From Myxococcaceae bacterium (GTDB lineage: Bacteria; Myxococcota; Myxococcia; Myxococcales; Myxococcaceae), in NCBI GenBank assembly GCA_019686135.1, contig JADGHL010000004.1:1-64000 (forward strand): a stretch of DNA of 64,000 bases, read 5' to 3'. Both the position numbers and the translations under genes were made by a program. Below the pieces are notes generated by a model that was not told the DNA's origin, searched no databases, and saw nothing but the letters and a program-made list of their open reading frames with translations. Positions 1 through 9,600 of this stretch are shown here, one piece after another. Every line of letters starts with the position of its first letter. The first letter of the stretch is position 1.

Positions 1-995
1 GCGTCTTCCGACGTGCCCGCGTCTTCCGAGACGCCCGCGTCCTCGGTCATGCCCGCGTCCGTCCCCGCATCCGTGCCGGCATCCACGCCGGCATCCATCC
101 CGGCGTCGAACCCGCAGGCCACGTCGTCATCCGCCTTCCCGGTGCAGTCCTCGTCGATCTGGTTGTCGCAGACCTCCATCGCGCCCGGGCGGATGAGGTC
201 GTCGTCGTCGTTGCAGTCGGTCCCCACCATCGACGTATTCGGCGGCTGCATGCAGTCGGTGACTGAGTGGGCGGGGTCGCCGAAGCCGTCGAGGTCGTTG
301 TCCTGGTACCAGGTCATCTTCACGCCCTCGTCGACCTGGCCGTTGCAGTTGTTGTCGATGTCGTCGCACACCTCGGCGGCGTTGGGGTGCACGTTGGCGT
401 TGCCGTCGTTGCAGTCGCCGCCCACGGTGGCGCTGCCCGGCGGCGCGAAGCACGCGACGGTCCCGGGCCCGGTGCCGTAGCCGTCCGAGTCTCCGTCGGG
501 GAACCACTTCATCGTGCACACGGTGACGGTTTCGGTGTCACTGGCCGCCTTGTCGCCGGAGCTCAGCCCGTTGCCGTTGACCGAGTTGCCCCAGGCCGTG
601 AAGGTCACCTGGCCGGCGGTGGACGGCGCGGTCCAGTCCACTGTGAACGTGACGTTGCCGTTGCTGTCCTCCGACTTCGGCGAGGTGTGCGTGGCGGAGG
701 CGCCGGAGACCTGGACCTGCGGACCCGGGTTGCTCATGGTCCCGCTCGCCGCGGTGAGGTTGAAGCCCGCGAGCGTGCCGTTCGGTGTGGTGACGGTGAC
801 CGTGGCGGTGATGGTCTCGCCGCCCACCACTTCGGTCTTGGGCAGCTGCACCGTCACCGTGGGGTCGGTGCCGCCGGAGTGGCAGGCGTTACACCCGAAC
901 GGACCGAGGCCGAAGATGCCGGTGGGGTACGCCCACGCGCTGGAGGCGCAGAGTGCGGTGACGGCTGCGACGACGACGAAGAAACGCTTCGACAT
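1..995 (-). CDS. Secreted MopE-repeat protein with CXXCH motif, partial at window edge
   Basis: The gene runs off the left edge; the ATG is at 993-995. A signal peptide (about residues 1-22, ending ASSAWA) is followed by CNACHSGG, a single CXXCH motif in the context typical of choice-of-anchor V proteins. A beta-sandwich-like region follows (TVTVQLPKTEVVGGETITATVTV), then two MopE-type Asp/Cys-rich units with DSDGYGTG, DCNDGNANVHP and DIDNNCNG cores. The end is a low-complexity DAG repeat (DAGMDAGVDAGTDAG), probably a wall or membrane spacer. It is a paralogue of the gene at 1007-1876 and starts 12 nt downstream of it, so the two are very likely co-transcribed. An exported surface protein is clear. 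Heme binding through the single CXXCH is only a possibility, and the MopE unit is known as a copper-site-associated repeat. Confidence 0.85.
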   Translation of the reverse strand, partial: MSKRFFVVVAAVTALCASSAWAYPTGIFGLGPFGCNACHSGGTDPTVTVQLPKTEVVGGETITATVTVTTPNGTLAGFNLTAASGTMSNPGPQVQVSGASATHTSPKSEDSNGNVTFTVDWTAPSTAGQVTFTAWGNSVNGNGLSSGDKAASDTETVTVCTMKWFPDGDSDGYGTGPGTVACFAPPGSATVGGDCNDGNANVHPNAAEVCDDIDNNCNGQVDEGVKMTWYQDNDLDGFGDPAHSVTDCMQPPNTSMVGTDCNDDDDLIRPGAMEVCDNQIDEDCTGKADDDVACGFDAGMDAGVDAGTDAGTDAGMTEDAGVSEDAGTSED

Positions 996-1006
996 GGCCC
1001 TGGCTC

Positions 1007-1876
1007 CTATGCCTGCTGACGACGACGAGTGAGGAACAGCACCAACGCCGCCACCCCGAAGCTGATGAACGCACTGGAGGATCCGCTGCCCGCTCGGCAG
1101 CCGCAGCCGCCCGGCTCCGGAGAGTCGCCCCCGTTGTTGCCCGGTCCGCCCCCGTTCCCGCCGTCCGCGGTCGTGCCGGCGTCAGTGGCGCTGTCGCACC
1201 CGTCGGTCAACGAGCCATTGCAGTTGTCGTCGACCGTGTCGCCGCAGACCTCCATCACGTCCGGGTTCACGTTGGCGTTCGAGTCGTCGCAGTCCGCGGG
1301 ATCGACGGTCGTGCCGGGCGGCTGGGGACAGGTGGTGATCGGATCGCCCGTGCCGAATCCGTCACCGTCCGCATCCGTGTAGAAGGGCCCGGTGCACACG
1401 TTCACTTTGGCCGAGGTGTGCGCCCCGCGATCGCCGCTGTCCGCGTTGTTGTCGTTCGTGGCGTTCCCGAAGGCGTCGAAGGTCACTTCGCCCTGGGTGT
1501 TCGGCGCGGTCCAGTCCACGGTGAACACGAACTCGTCGTTCGCGTCGGGCTGCTTCGGCGTGGAGTGCGTGGCGCGTCCGCTGAGGATCTTCACGCCCGG
1601 CCCGGGGTTCTTCAGCGTCCCCTTCGAGACCTGAAGGAGGAACCCGCCGGTCCCGTTGTTCGCGTTGGAGACGGTGACGGTCGCGGTGATCGTCTCGCCG
1701 GGCTTCACGGCGGTCTTCGCCAGATCGACCGAGACGGTCGGCGTGCTTCCGCCGGAGTGACAGTCGTTGCAACCTCGCGACTGCGAGACCGAGACGATGC
1801 CGTTCCGGTTCGCCAGCGCGACAGCAGGGAGGGTGAGCGTGAAGAGGACGACGGCTACCGCACGAGAGGTCGGCAT
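1007..1876 (-). CDS. Secreted MopE-repeat protein with CXXCH motif and MYXO-CTERM-like tail
   Basis: The 289-residue protein is complete. It has a signal peptide (residues 1-22, ending AVALA), then CNDCHSGG (a CXXCH motif), an Ig-like beta region of about 110 residues, and one MopE-type unit (DADGDGFGTG, DCDDSNANVNP, DTVDDNCNG). A Gly/Asn-rich linker leads to CGCRAG, one hydrophobic helix and a basic tail TRRRQQA. That Cys-TM-Arg arrangement matches the MYXO-CTERM sorting signal known from myxobacteria, so the mature protein is probably processed and surface-anchored. It is the upstream partner of the paralogue at 1-995. Function is not known; the shared CXXCH suggests a metal or heme role but this is inference. 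Confidence 0.88.
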   Translation of the reverse strand: MPTSRAVAVVLFTLTLPAVALANRNGIVSVSQSRGCNDCHSGGSTPTVSVDLAKTAVKPGETITATVTVSNANNGTGGFLLQVSKGTLKNPGPGVKILSGRATHSTPKQPDANDEFVFTVDWTAPNTQGEVTFDAFGNATNDNNADSGDRGAHTSAKVNVCTGPFYTDADGDGFGTGDPITTCPQPPGTTVDPADCDDSNANVNPDVMEVCGDTVDDNCNGSLTDGCDSATDAGTTADGGNGGGPGNNGGDSPEPGGCGCRAGSGSSSAFISFGVAALVLFLTRRRQQA

Positions 1877-1976
1877 CAGGATGTCCCAGGCGCTGAAATG
1901 AGCCGGCCGCTCCGCCTGGAATCACCGATGTCTATTCCGGCTGTCGACGATTGAAAAGAACCGCAGCGTCGTGCGG

Positions 1977-2642
1977 TCAGTGCAGCATCTGGGGACCGCC
2001 GGACATGGGCTCCCCGTGCTCGTGCTTCTGCAGGCACGAGGCGATGTGCTGGACATATTCGCCCACTTCGCGCAGCCCGGAGAGCATCCACCGCGCGCCG
2101 ATGACCAGCGTGGGCACGCCCCGGACGCCGCGTTCGGAGGCGAGCCGGTGCTCTTCGAGGATCAGCTTCCGCGTCTGTGGCGACTTCCACGCGGCGAAGA
2201 ACCGGTTCATGTCCAGCCCCAGCGACGAGGCCAGCTCCAGGGTGATGTCCGGTCGGGTCACGTTGAGGCCCAGCTCCAGCGCCGCGCGCCGCATCGCCGC
2301 CGCGAGCTGATCGCGCTTCTCCCGTCCCTGCAGCCGTGCCGCCTCGAGCGCCGCGAGTGCGGGAATGCTGGAGCGGGGCGGATCGTTCGCCAGCCACAGC
2401 TCCTTCGAGAGCGCGCGGCCCTCCGGTTCCCTCCGGGCGCGCTCCAGTTCGGCCACCCACTCGTGCAGCTCCTTCTGGGTGGGGACCGAATCACGCAGCC
2501 GGAGCGCGTACGGGCGGTGGATCCACCGGACCGTGTCGCCAAAGACGCGCCGCACTTCGACGAGGCGCGCGTCGGCGACGTAGCACCACGCGCACAGCAC
2601 ATCTTGGTACACCACGATCTCGAGCGGCTTGGTCGGGCGCAT
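1977..2642 (-). CDS. DsbA-family (FrnE-like) thioredoxin-fold oxidoreductase
   Basis: This is a 221-residue protein without a signal peptide, so it is probably cytoplasmic. The N-terminal beta strand leads into CAWCY (CXXC at about residues 17-20), the redox pair of the DSBA-like thioredoxin domain. A helical insertion follows, and the cis-proline loop appears as GVRGVPTLVIG near residue 180. Length and architecture match FrnE/DsbA-like proteins, known as thiol oxidoreductases or disulfide isomerases. The C-terminus is His-rich (KHEHGEP). The gene stands alone between MopE-type genes and a RimK-type ligase. The exact substrate cannot be read from sequence. Confidence 0.88.
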   Translation of the reverse strand: MRPTKPLEIVVYQDVLCAWCYVADARLVEVRRVFGDTVRWIHRPYALRLRDSVPTQKELHEWVAELERARREPEGRALSKELWLANDPPRSSIPALAALEAARLQGREKRDQLAAAMRRAALELGLNVTRPDITLELASSLGLDMNRFFAAWKSPQTRKLILEEHRLASERGVRGVPTLVIGARWMLSGLREVGEYVQHIASCLQKHEHGEPMSGGPQMLH

Positions 2643-2768
2643 TGAGCGGGCGCCACTTTAGGGAGCGCGCTCCGCTGGAACAATCCCCCTCTCCTCGCGG
2701 AGAACGCGCCTGTCGCGAGTGAAAGCGCAACCTCGTGGAGCGGCCGAGCGCTCGCGATCGGGACGCGC

Positions 2769-3809
2769 TCAGAAGAGCATCGAGCGGCGTTGTTCGCTCG
2801 AACGCTGCTGCGCGGCGAAGGCCACCGCGTGCTCGATGATCGCGCCCGCGACGTCGATCCCGGTCGCCTGCTCCAGCCCCTCCCAGCCGGGGCTGGAGTT
2901 GATCTCCATGATCTTCGGCCCGTCCTTCGTCTCGAGCATGTCCACGCCGGCGAGCTCGAGGCCGATGACCTGCGCGGCCTTCACGGCCTCGGCGGCCCAG
3001 AGCGGGTCGAGCTTCACCGGCTTGCCGCTCCCGCCGCGGTGGATGTTGGACCGGAACTCGCCGCGGCGGGCGGTGCGCCGCATCGCGCCCAGCACGCGGT
3101 CGCCCAGCACCAGAGCGCGGATGTCGCGCCCCTTCGACTCCTTCACGAACTCCTGCAGCACGATGTCCTGATCGAGCGCGCTGAAGGTGTCGAGGATGCT
3201 CTGCACCTCGGCGAGCGACTGCGCGATCATCACGCCGACGCCCTGGGTGCCGCGGATGAGCTTGATGATCGCCGGCAGTCCGCCCACCTCCTCGATGAGC
3301 TGGGAGATGTTGTGCCGGTCGCGCGCCATCACCGTGCGCGGGACGTCAATGCCGCTCTGCGCGAGGAGCTGCAGGCAGCGGAGCTTGTCCCGGCTCCGGG
3401 CGATCGGCCCGGAGGCGTTGAGCACCGGCACGCCCATCATGTCGAAGTGGTTCACCACCGCCAGGCCGTAGGAGGTGATCGACGCGCCGATGCGGGGGAT
3501 GACCACGTCGATGCCCCGCACCTCCACGCCGCGGAAGAGCATCCGCGGCAGGTTCTTCTCCAACAGGAGGTTGCAGCGCAGTGTGTCCAGGACGATCGCC
3601 CGGTGGCCCCGCTCGCGCGCGGCGCGGACCAGCCCGGAAGTGGAGTGCAGCGAACGCTTGCGCGAGAGGATCGCGATCGTCCGCCCCACGTGCCGTGGCG
3701 CGCTCTTCTTCCGCGGGGGAGGTGCCGCCTCCTTTGGCGCGGGCTGAGCCGGACCCGGCCGCTTCCGTTTCGGGGTCGTCGCCTTCGTCTTCTTCGCCTT
3801 CGCCGCCAT
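2769..3809 (-). CDS. rimK: RimK-family ATP-grasp alpha-L-glutamate ligase
   Basis: The 346-residue protein begins with a Lys/Pro/Ala-rich, probably disordered stretch (residues 1-40). A pre-ATP-grasp domain and the ATP-grasp fold follow: VVIPRIGASITSYG, IKLIRGTQGVGV (phosphate loop), VLQEFVKESKGRDIRALV, and MEINSSPGWEGLE with the metal-binding Glu/Asn near the C-terminus. RimK enzymes add glutamate to the C-terminus of ribosomal protein S6 or make related peptide bonds. The core is the usual length, about 300 residues; only the basic leader is unusual. The gene precedes the DsbA-like gene on the same strand with a 126-nt gap. Membership of the family is firm, but the substrate is not. Confidence 0.9.
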   Translation of the reverse strand: MAAKAKKTKATTPKRKRPGPAQPAPKEAAPPPRKKSAPRHVGRTIAILSRKRSLHSTSGLVRAARERGHRAIVLDTLRCNLLLEKNLPRMLFRGVEVRGIDVVIPRIGASITSYGLAVVNHFDMMGVPVLNASGPIARSRDKLRCLQLLAQSGIDVPRTVMARDRHNISQLIEEVGGLPAIIKLIRGTQGVGVMIAQSLAEVQSILDTFSALDQDIVLQEFVKESKGRDIRALVLGDRVLGAMRRTARRGEFRSNIHRGGSGKPVKLDPLWAAEAVKAAQVIGLELAGVDMLETKDGPKIMEINSSPGWEGLEQATGIDVAGAIIEHAVAFAAQQRSSEQRRSMLF

Positions 3810-3850
3810 CGCCGGCGCGGCAAGCTAGCACGCTGCGCGGTGGGTGCCCG

Positions 3851-4276
3851 CTACTGCCGCAGGATGCTCTCCATCTTCTTCCCCTGGGCGAGCTCGTCGA
3901 TCAGCTTGTCGAGGTAGCGGATCTTCTGCATCAGCGGGTGTTCGATCTCCTCCACCCGCACGCCGCAGACGACGCCTTTGATCAACTTTGCGTTGGGGTT
4001 GAACTGGGGCGCCTTCGCGAAGAACGTCTCCAGATCGATCCCGAAGTCGATCGCCCGCTTCAGGCTCGCGCCCTTGTAGCCGGTGAGCCACGCAATCACC
4101 TGGTCGACCTCTTCCTTCGTCCGGCCCTTCTTCTCGGCCTTCTGAACGTAGAGCGGATAGAGGCTCGCGAACTTGATCGCGGAGACCCGCGCCTCCCTCT
4201 TCGCTGCCTGGTTCGCGGGCTTCGGCTTTGGCGCCGGACGGGTGGTCTTCTTCTTCGCCAGGGTCCTGGTGGGCAT
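3851..4276 (-). CDS. DUF2200 family protein
   Basis: The chosen ATG at 4274-4276 gives a 141-residue protein opening with a basic Lys/Pro/Ala leader. The open frame continues to a GTG at 4387, but that extension has no family similarity. The core ([20 protein letters not shown], then [17 protein letters not shown], then [20 protein letters not shown]) matches the DUF2200 family of small cytoplasmic proteins of unknown function. Family length is about 115 residues, so the domain is complete. It lies 41 nt upstream of the RimK-type gene on the same strand and may share its transcript. The start falls next to the divergent pseudogene at 4365. Confidence 0.85.
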   Translation of the reverse strand: MPTRTLAKKKTTRPAPKPKPANQAAKREARVSAIKFASLYPLYVQKAEKKGRTKEEVDQVIAWLTGYKGASLKRAIDFGIDLETFFAKAPQFNPNAKLIKGVVCGVRVEEIEHPLMQKIRYLDKLIDELAQGKKMESILRQ

Positions 4277-4364
4277 GATGGGTGTTTCAGTCGGAGCCCC
4301 GCTTGCCGTCAAGCGCGGCGGAGTGCGCTCGGAGTCTGGCATGACGCTGGCTTCCCGGTCGTCC

Positions 4365-5504
4365 ATGCTCCTTCTTCCGCTCGCCACCGTGGCCGCGCTG
4401 ACACTCGCCGCGCCTCGGCTTCGGCTACCAGGCCTGCGACACCGGCGCCGTCGAGCTCCGCTGGACGCCGATCATGTCCGCGAGCTGCAGAGGGATCGGC
4501 GTATTGGGCGGCAGGCTCGCCGCCTAGCCCGGACCGGAGCCGCTCGTGCTTCAGGCCGAACCGCACCTTCCGGGCGGATTCACGCAGCTCACCATCGTTC
4601 CCACGGCGCGTGGCGCGTCGAGTATGGCGCGCGCTCCGAGTTCGGCGGCGCAAGGGGCGGCGTGCTCCGCGTGGCCGGCCGGTGGATGACGCTCGGGAAC
4701 GGCGCTGCCTTCAGCCCGTGTCTGTCGGGGAAGACGGAACGCCGCCGCAGCTTTTGGCCGGTGCGACCCGCGTGATGGGCTTTGGGACGGACGACCGCTT
4801 CGCGCGCCGCGTGACGCTGATTCAGCGCCGCACCGGCAGACGCTTCGATGCGCCGTGGGACACGCTCGCGCCGGTACCCCTGGGACGCGGAGGCGTGTGG
4901 CTGCTGTGGCATTGCCCGGTGCGGACGCGCGCCGACGGAAGCGCCGGGGATGTTCTGGAGCTCGTCCGTTGGCGGCCCGTCACCGGGGAGATGAAGACGA
5001 TCGCCGCGCTCCCACAGGCCACGCGCACGACGTGCGAGCAGGTCTCTGCCGCGACCAGCCTCAGCGTTCAGGTGGAGGTCGAGGGCGGGCTGAAGACGCG
5101 CGAGGGCACGTACACCCACGGCTTTGTCCAGGTCGAACGCATCACCAAGCAGGGCGTGCTGGTGCGCACCGCCGGCGATCGATGGATCCGCGTCGATGCG
5201 AACGGCCGGGTGATGCCCTCCGAGCCGCCGGAGGACGCCGGGCGCGTGACGCCTAAACCCGAAGCGACCGCCGGCTCGCCGCTGGTGCCGTTTGCGATCG
5301 CCGAAAGCGCGGTGCTCGCCGACGACCAGGCGTCCGGCCTCCGGAGTCGACGGCCGGCCCATCGACGGAGCACTTCCGGGCAGCGCGCCGATTGCGCTCC
5401 GGCCCGCGCTCTACGCCGGGTTCGCGCTGCACGACGGCTACCTCCGCTGGCCCAGGCAGCAGCCCCGGCCGATCCCGACGTCGGAGGATGCGGCGTCGCG
5501 CTGA
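4365..5504 (+). pseudogene. Decayed secreted-protein gene with several frame breaks
   Basis: A signal peptide ([16 protein letters not shown]) starts at ATG 4365, but sense then jumps between frames. [18 protein letters not shown] continues in the next frame until an in-frame TAG near 4527, and reading past it gives LVLQAEPHLPGGFTQLTIVP. A later part (GGVLRVAGRWMTLGNGAAF) is back in the first frame. The longest intact stretch, about 4740-5335, is in a third frame (GFGTDDRFARRVTLIQRRTG onward). The last part (GALPGSAPIALRPALYAGF) returns to the first frame and stops at 5504. At least four shifts plus a nonsense codon make this a genuine pseudogene of an exported protein of unrecognised family. 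Codon-third-position GC is retained within each segment, so the decay is recent or partly technical. Confidence 0.6.
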
Positions 5505-5520
5505 CGCCCATACTTTCCGC

Positions 5521-6106
5521 GTGGACGTCCCGATCGCCGACCTCGAGCCCGCCCAGCTCCGCCCGCTCGAGCGCGAGGAGTACGAGGCGCTCGTCTGCCG
5601 CGGCTTCTTCACGGATGAACGCATCGAGCTCCTCGGCGGGCTGCTCGTGGCGCGGGAACCTCAGAGCGCGTGGCATGCGGATGTCATCGACCGGCTGTCC
5701 GCGCACTTCGTGGAGAAGCTGGGGCGGCGGGCCCGGGTGCGCATCGAAAAGCCTCTGGCGGTGGTGGCGGATTCAGAGCCCGAGCCCGACCTTGCGCTGG
5801 TTCCGCCGCGTGACTACCGGACCGCGCATCCGTCGGCCGCGTGGCTCGTGGTGGAGGTCGCGGAGACGTCGATGACGCCGGACGAGCGCATCAAGGCGGC
5901 GGTGTACGTCCTCGGGCGCGGTGGACGAGTACTGGGTGGTCGATCTCCGCAGCCGCACGGTCCGCGTGTTCCGTGAACGTTCACCCGAGGGCGACGGCTG
6001 GCACGAGGTGACGACGATCCGCTCCGGGCGGCTGGCGCCGGTCGCCTTCCCCGACGCGTCGATCGATCCGACGGACCGCTTCAACGACACGGGCGCGCTC
6101 CGGTAG
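5521..6106 (+). pseudogene. Uma2-family (DUF820) nuclease-like gene, frameshifted
   Basis: From a GTG at 5521 one frame gives a Uma2/DUF820 PD-(D/E)XK-like domain. It contains LEREEYEALVCRGFFTDERI, ELLGGLLVARE, PEPDLALVPPRDY (the acidic active-site strand) and WLVVEVAETSMTPDERIKAAVY. Near 5910-5918 the frame breaks. The expected continuation (VDEYWVVDLRSRTVRVF, then a C-terminal strand ending at 6106) lies one frame over. One surplus base explains the change. The family is abundant in multicellular and cyanobacterial lineages and its cellular role is unsettled. The gene sits directly after another decayed gene. The break may be a real mutation or a read error, because everything else in the domain is preserved. 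Confidence 0.7.
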
Positions 6107-6215
6107 CCGCAGCGGGGGCGCTCGCGCGCCGGCCGGCCGGGGAGGCGCGCCAGGTGTCACCCGCGAATCGATCTTCGCCGCTGCCGAGCGCCCCGTAGTA
6201 TGTCCGTCCAAAGCG

Positions 6216-7670
<1,455 letters not shown>

Positions 7671-8022
7671 TAGGGCGCGTGCACTTCAACGCCGTGGTCG
7701 GAGAACGCGCGGAACGGATCGACGAAGTCCCGGGTTCACGCTCACTCTCCGGCCGCCAGGCGAGGCACTCGAGCGCCAGGGTCCTCGAGGAGGCGACGGA
7801 ACGACGCCGGAAGGGGACGCGGTGGACCCGGACGATCTTCGGCGCGGTTCGGCGGGCCTCACTCATGAGCGAAAGATGGCCGGTGGATCGTCCCGCCGCA
7901 CTCGTCGATTCCGTTCCAGGCCGCGCTGCTGTTTCTGCTCCCGGGCCCGGATGGGCTGAGCACCGTGCGCGGCTGCGTGCGGGACGCCTCGCGCGACACC
8001 TGCTGAGAGGGCGGGACGAGTC
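7671..8022. other. Non-coding stretch between activator gene and receptor stub
   Basis: I see no supported gene in these 350 bases. Reading frames are open only because of high GC, and none shows family-like composition. Just before the stub a plus-strand frame reads FLLPGPDGLSTVRGCVRD, but it has no start, ribosome site or recognisable relatives. The region may hold eroded upstream debris. Confidence 0.4.
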
Positions 8023-8154
8023 TCAGAAGAACAAACTGGCCGACACCTGGAAGTTCCTCGGTGCGCCCGGCGTGAAGTGCACGTCCTCGCAGCCGGCGAA
8101 GTATCCGTCCGCCACATCCGCGCGCGTGCCCGCAGGACAGTCTTGCGGGACCGT
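8023..8154 (-). pseudogene. C-terminal stub of a TonB-dependent outer-membrane receptor
   Basis: Forty-three codons on the minus strand end at a TGA (8023-8025) and read TVPQDCPAGTRADVADGYFA, then GCEDVHFTPGAPRNFQ and VSASLFF. The final GAPRNFQVSASLFF is the typical last beta-strand of TonB-dependent receptors, with the terminal Phe used for outer-membrane insertion. An in-frame TAG at 8155-8157 closes the frame upstream, and no barrel or plug domain remains. The stub directly follows an outer-membrane barrel gene and a YtkA-like lipoprotein gene on the same strand, so a receptor was probably once the last gene of that operon. Confidence 0.6.
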
Positions 8155-8173
8155 CTAGCGCTGGACTTGAAAG

Positions 8174-9070
8174 TCAGTCGAACGACCGGACCATCATCAG
8201 CGAGAAGCCAGCGGCGAGTTCGCGGTTGTGCCCGAGCCACGGCAGATCGCTCGTCACCGCCGCGTTCAGCCGCCATCCCTGAACCAGCTCGCGCGCGCCG
8301 GAGAGCGCCACCCGGGTCAACGCGCGTCCGGACCCTTTCGCGACGGCGCCGCCGATGCGGGTCTCCGCCGCGCGCGCAGTCGAGAGGACCAGCGCGAGCT
8401 CGCTCGCCTCATCCGGGGACCACCCGCCGGCCAGCATCGCAGTGAGCTCCGGGCCCGGCTGCACCTCCATGCCGTACACCCGGCGCGGGAGCGCCACAGC
8501 GCCCAGGAGGCGGCCGCTGAGCACGAACCTCCCGAACACCTCCTCGGCGCTCACGCCCGCCAGCGCCTGGACCGCGCCGGCGCCGGTGGCGTCGCTGCCC
8601 AGCGGCAGTCGCGCGGCTTCGAGCGCGCGCCCGGTGGGCAGGACGGTTCCGACCTCCACCGCGATGCCGGGGAGCCGGGACGATTCGCCCGGATGGATGA
8701 AGTCCCAGCGCCCGCTCAACGAGACGTCGCCCAGGCCTGCGCCCTGTTCGGCCGCTGCGAGCGCGCCGGCCCGCCGGAGGTTCTCCACCAATGGTACGGT
8801 CAACGAAAGCTGCGCCCGCCGAAACAGGCGCACCGTGCCGATCAGGCTCTGCTGCAGCTGGAGCGCCTGCGTCCCCTCCGGCGGCTGCACCCAGGCGCCG
8901 TCACGGCTGAGGCTGCCGACGCCCACACCGCCCTGAAGTTGCAGCGCGACGAGCCCGCGCTCGTGAAGCATCAACCGCGCAGGTTCGATCGCTCCACCGC
9001 CGACGCAGCACACCTGCCCCCAGCTCTGCGCGCACCACAGGAGCGCCGCCAGTGCCACGGGCGCTCTCAC
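8174..9070 (-). CDS. Predicted outer-membrane beta-barrel protein
   Basis: The start is taken as GTG 9068-9070 because it overlaps the stop of the upstream gene (GTGA). This gives 298 residues opening with a signal peptide (APVALAALLWCAQSWGQ). The mature part begins with a Cys pair (VCCVGGG) and then has alternating polar/hydrophobic strands such as GTVRLFRRAQLSLTVPLVE, IAVEVGTVLPTGR and FVLSGRLLGAVALP, as expected of a barrel of about 12 strands. It ends in a Phe-rich strand (AAGFSLMMVRSFD). It resembles transporter-type barrels found beside metal or redox lipoproteins, but I cannot assign a substrate. It is translationally coupled to the YtkA-like lipoprotein gene and may be controlled by RegBA upstream. 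Confidence 0.7.
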   Translation of the reverse strand: MRAPVALAALLWCAQSWGQVCCVGGGAIEPARLMLHERGLVALQLQGGVGVGSLSRDGAWVQPPEGTQALQLQQSLIGTVRLFRRAQLSLTVPLVENLRRAGALAAAEQGAGLGDVSLSGRWDFIHPGESSRLPGIAVEVGTVLPTGRALEAARLPLGSDATGAGAVQALAGVSAEEVFGRFVLSGRLLGAVALPRRVYGMEVQPGPELTAMLAGGWSPDEASELALVLSTARAAETRIGGAVAKGSGRALTRVALSGARELVQGWRLNAAVTSDLPWLGHNRELAAGFSLMMVRSFD

Positions 9071-9534
9071 GGGACCTCGACGTCCAGCACGAAGTGGTCG
9101 TCCACCCCGCCGCTCAAAATGATGCGCAGCTCCCAGCTCCCCGGCATGGGCAACGCCACGTTCGGCACGTCGTACAGGCCCTCGCCGCGTTCGATCACCT
9201 CCGGCAGAGACGGTCCGCCGTGGCCCATCGCCGGCATCCACGGCTCGACCTTGACGTCGAGGTTTGCCAGGGGCGTGCCGGAGAGATCCTCGAGCTTCAG
9301 CCGAAGCGTGTTGGGCCCGCGTTCGAGCGGCTGTGGATCAGACCAGACGGTGACCCGCGCGTGATCCAGGGCTCCCGTTGCCACCATCAGCGGTTCGTCG
9401 GGAAAGCTGGCGTCGCGGCCGCCGCCGGGCTCGCCGCCACCGCACGCGGACAGCACCACGATCGAGGCAATTGCCACGCCCCACGGCAGCGGCGGCACGG
9501 TCAGGCTGCGTTTCCAGAGCGTCAACGTGCGCAT
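9067..9534 (-). CDS. YtkA/FixH-like domain lipoprotein
   Basis: The 155-residue protein has a hydrophobic leader ending in the lipobox VLSAC, so it should be an exported lipoprotein. The mature domain has the YtkA-like pattern: strands around NTLRLKLEDLSGTPLANLDV, the conserved MPAMGHGG stretch, and a closing pattern of MPGSWELRI then FVLDVEV. YtkA/FixH-like domains are frequent in copper and cytochrome-oxidase maturation contexts; the Met/His stretch MPAMGHGG could bind metal. It is followed by a barrel gene with a 4-nt overlap and lies 66 nt downstream of the response regulator gene on the same strand. A four-gene transcription unit (regB, regA, this gene, barrel) is plausible. Confidence 0.82.
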   Translation of the reverse strand: MRTLTLWKRSLTVPPLPWGVAIASIVVLSACGGGEPGGGRDASFPDEPLMVATGALDHARVTVWSDPQPLERGPNTLRLKLEDLSGTPLANLDVKVEPWMPAMGHGGPSLPEVIERGEGLYDVPNVALPMPGSWELRIILSGGVDDHFVLDVEVP

Positions 9535-9569
9535 GCGGCCACTGTAGGGCCTGCCTTTCGGAAGTCACC

Positions 9570-9584
9570 GCGGCCTATTGTCGC
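9570..9584 (-). promoter_or_regulatory. Possible RegA/PrrA binding site upstream of the YtkA-like gene
   Basis: On the minus strand the sequence reads GCGAC-AATAG-GCCGC, matching the two half-sites GCGNC and GNCGC with a 5-base spacer described for PrrA/RegA. It lies in the 66-nt gap between regA and the YtkA-like gene, about 35 nt before that gene's ATG. In a genome this GC-rich such matches occur often by chance, so only the position adds weight. Confidence 0.3.
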
Positions 9585-9600
9585 AGGCCCTCACCGGCGC

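Noticed and set aside
1-115. DAG codon repeats resembling a CRISPR or minisatellite
   Set aside because: They are an in-frame low-complexity spacer of the first gene with degenerate codons, not spaced repeats with unique spacers.
4520-4530. The in-frame stop in the decayed gene as a recoding event
   Set aside because: It is TAG, and the gene has several additional frame breaks and no associated structure; it is a pseudogene.
3581-5875. A 764-codon plus-strand open frame
   Set aside because: It crosses the antisense of RimK and DUF2200 genes and a decayed gene; only about 4740-5335 of it has coding character. The length is a high-GC artefact.
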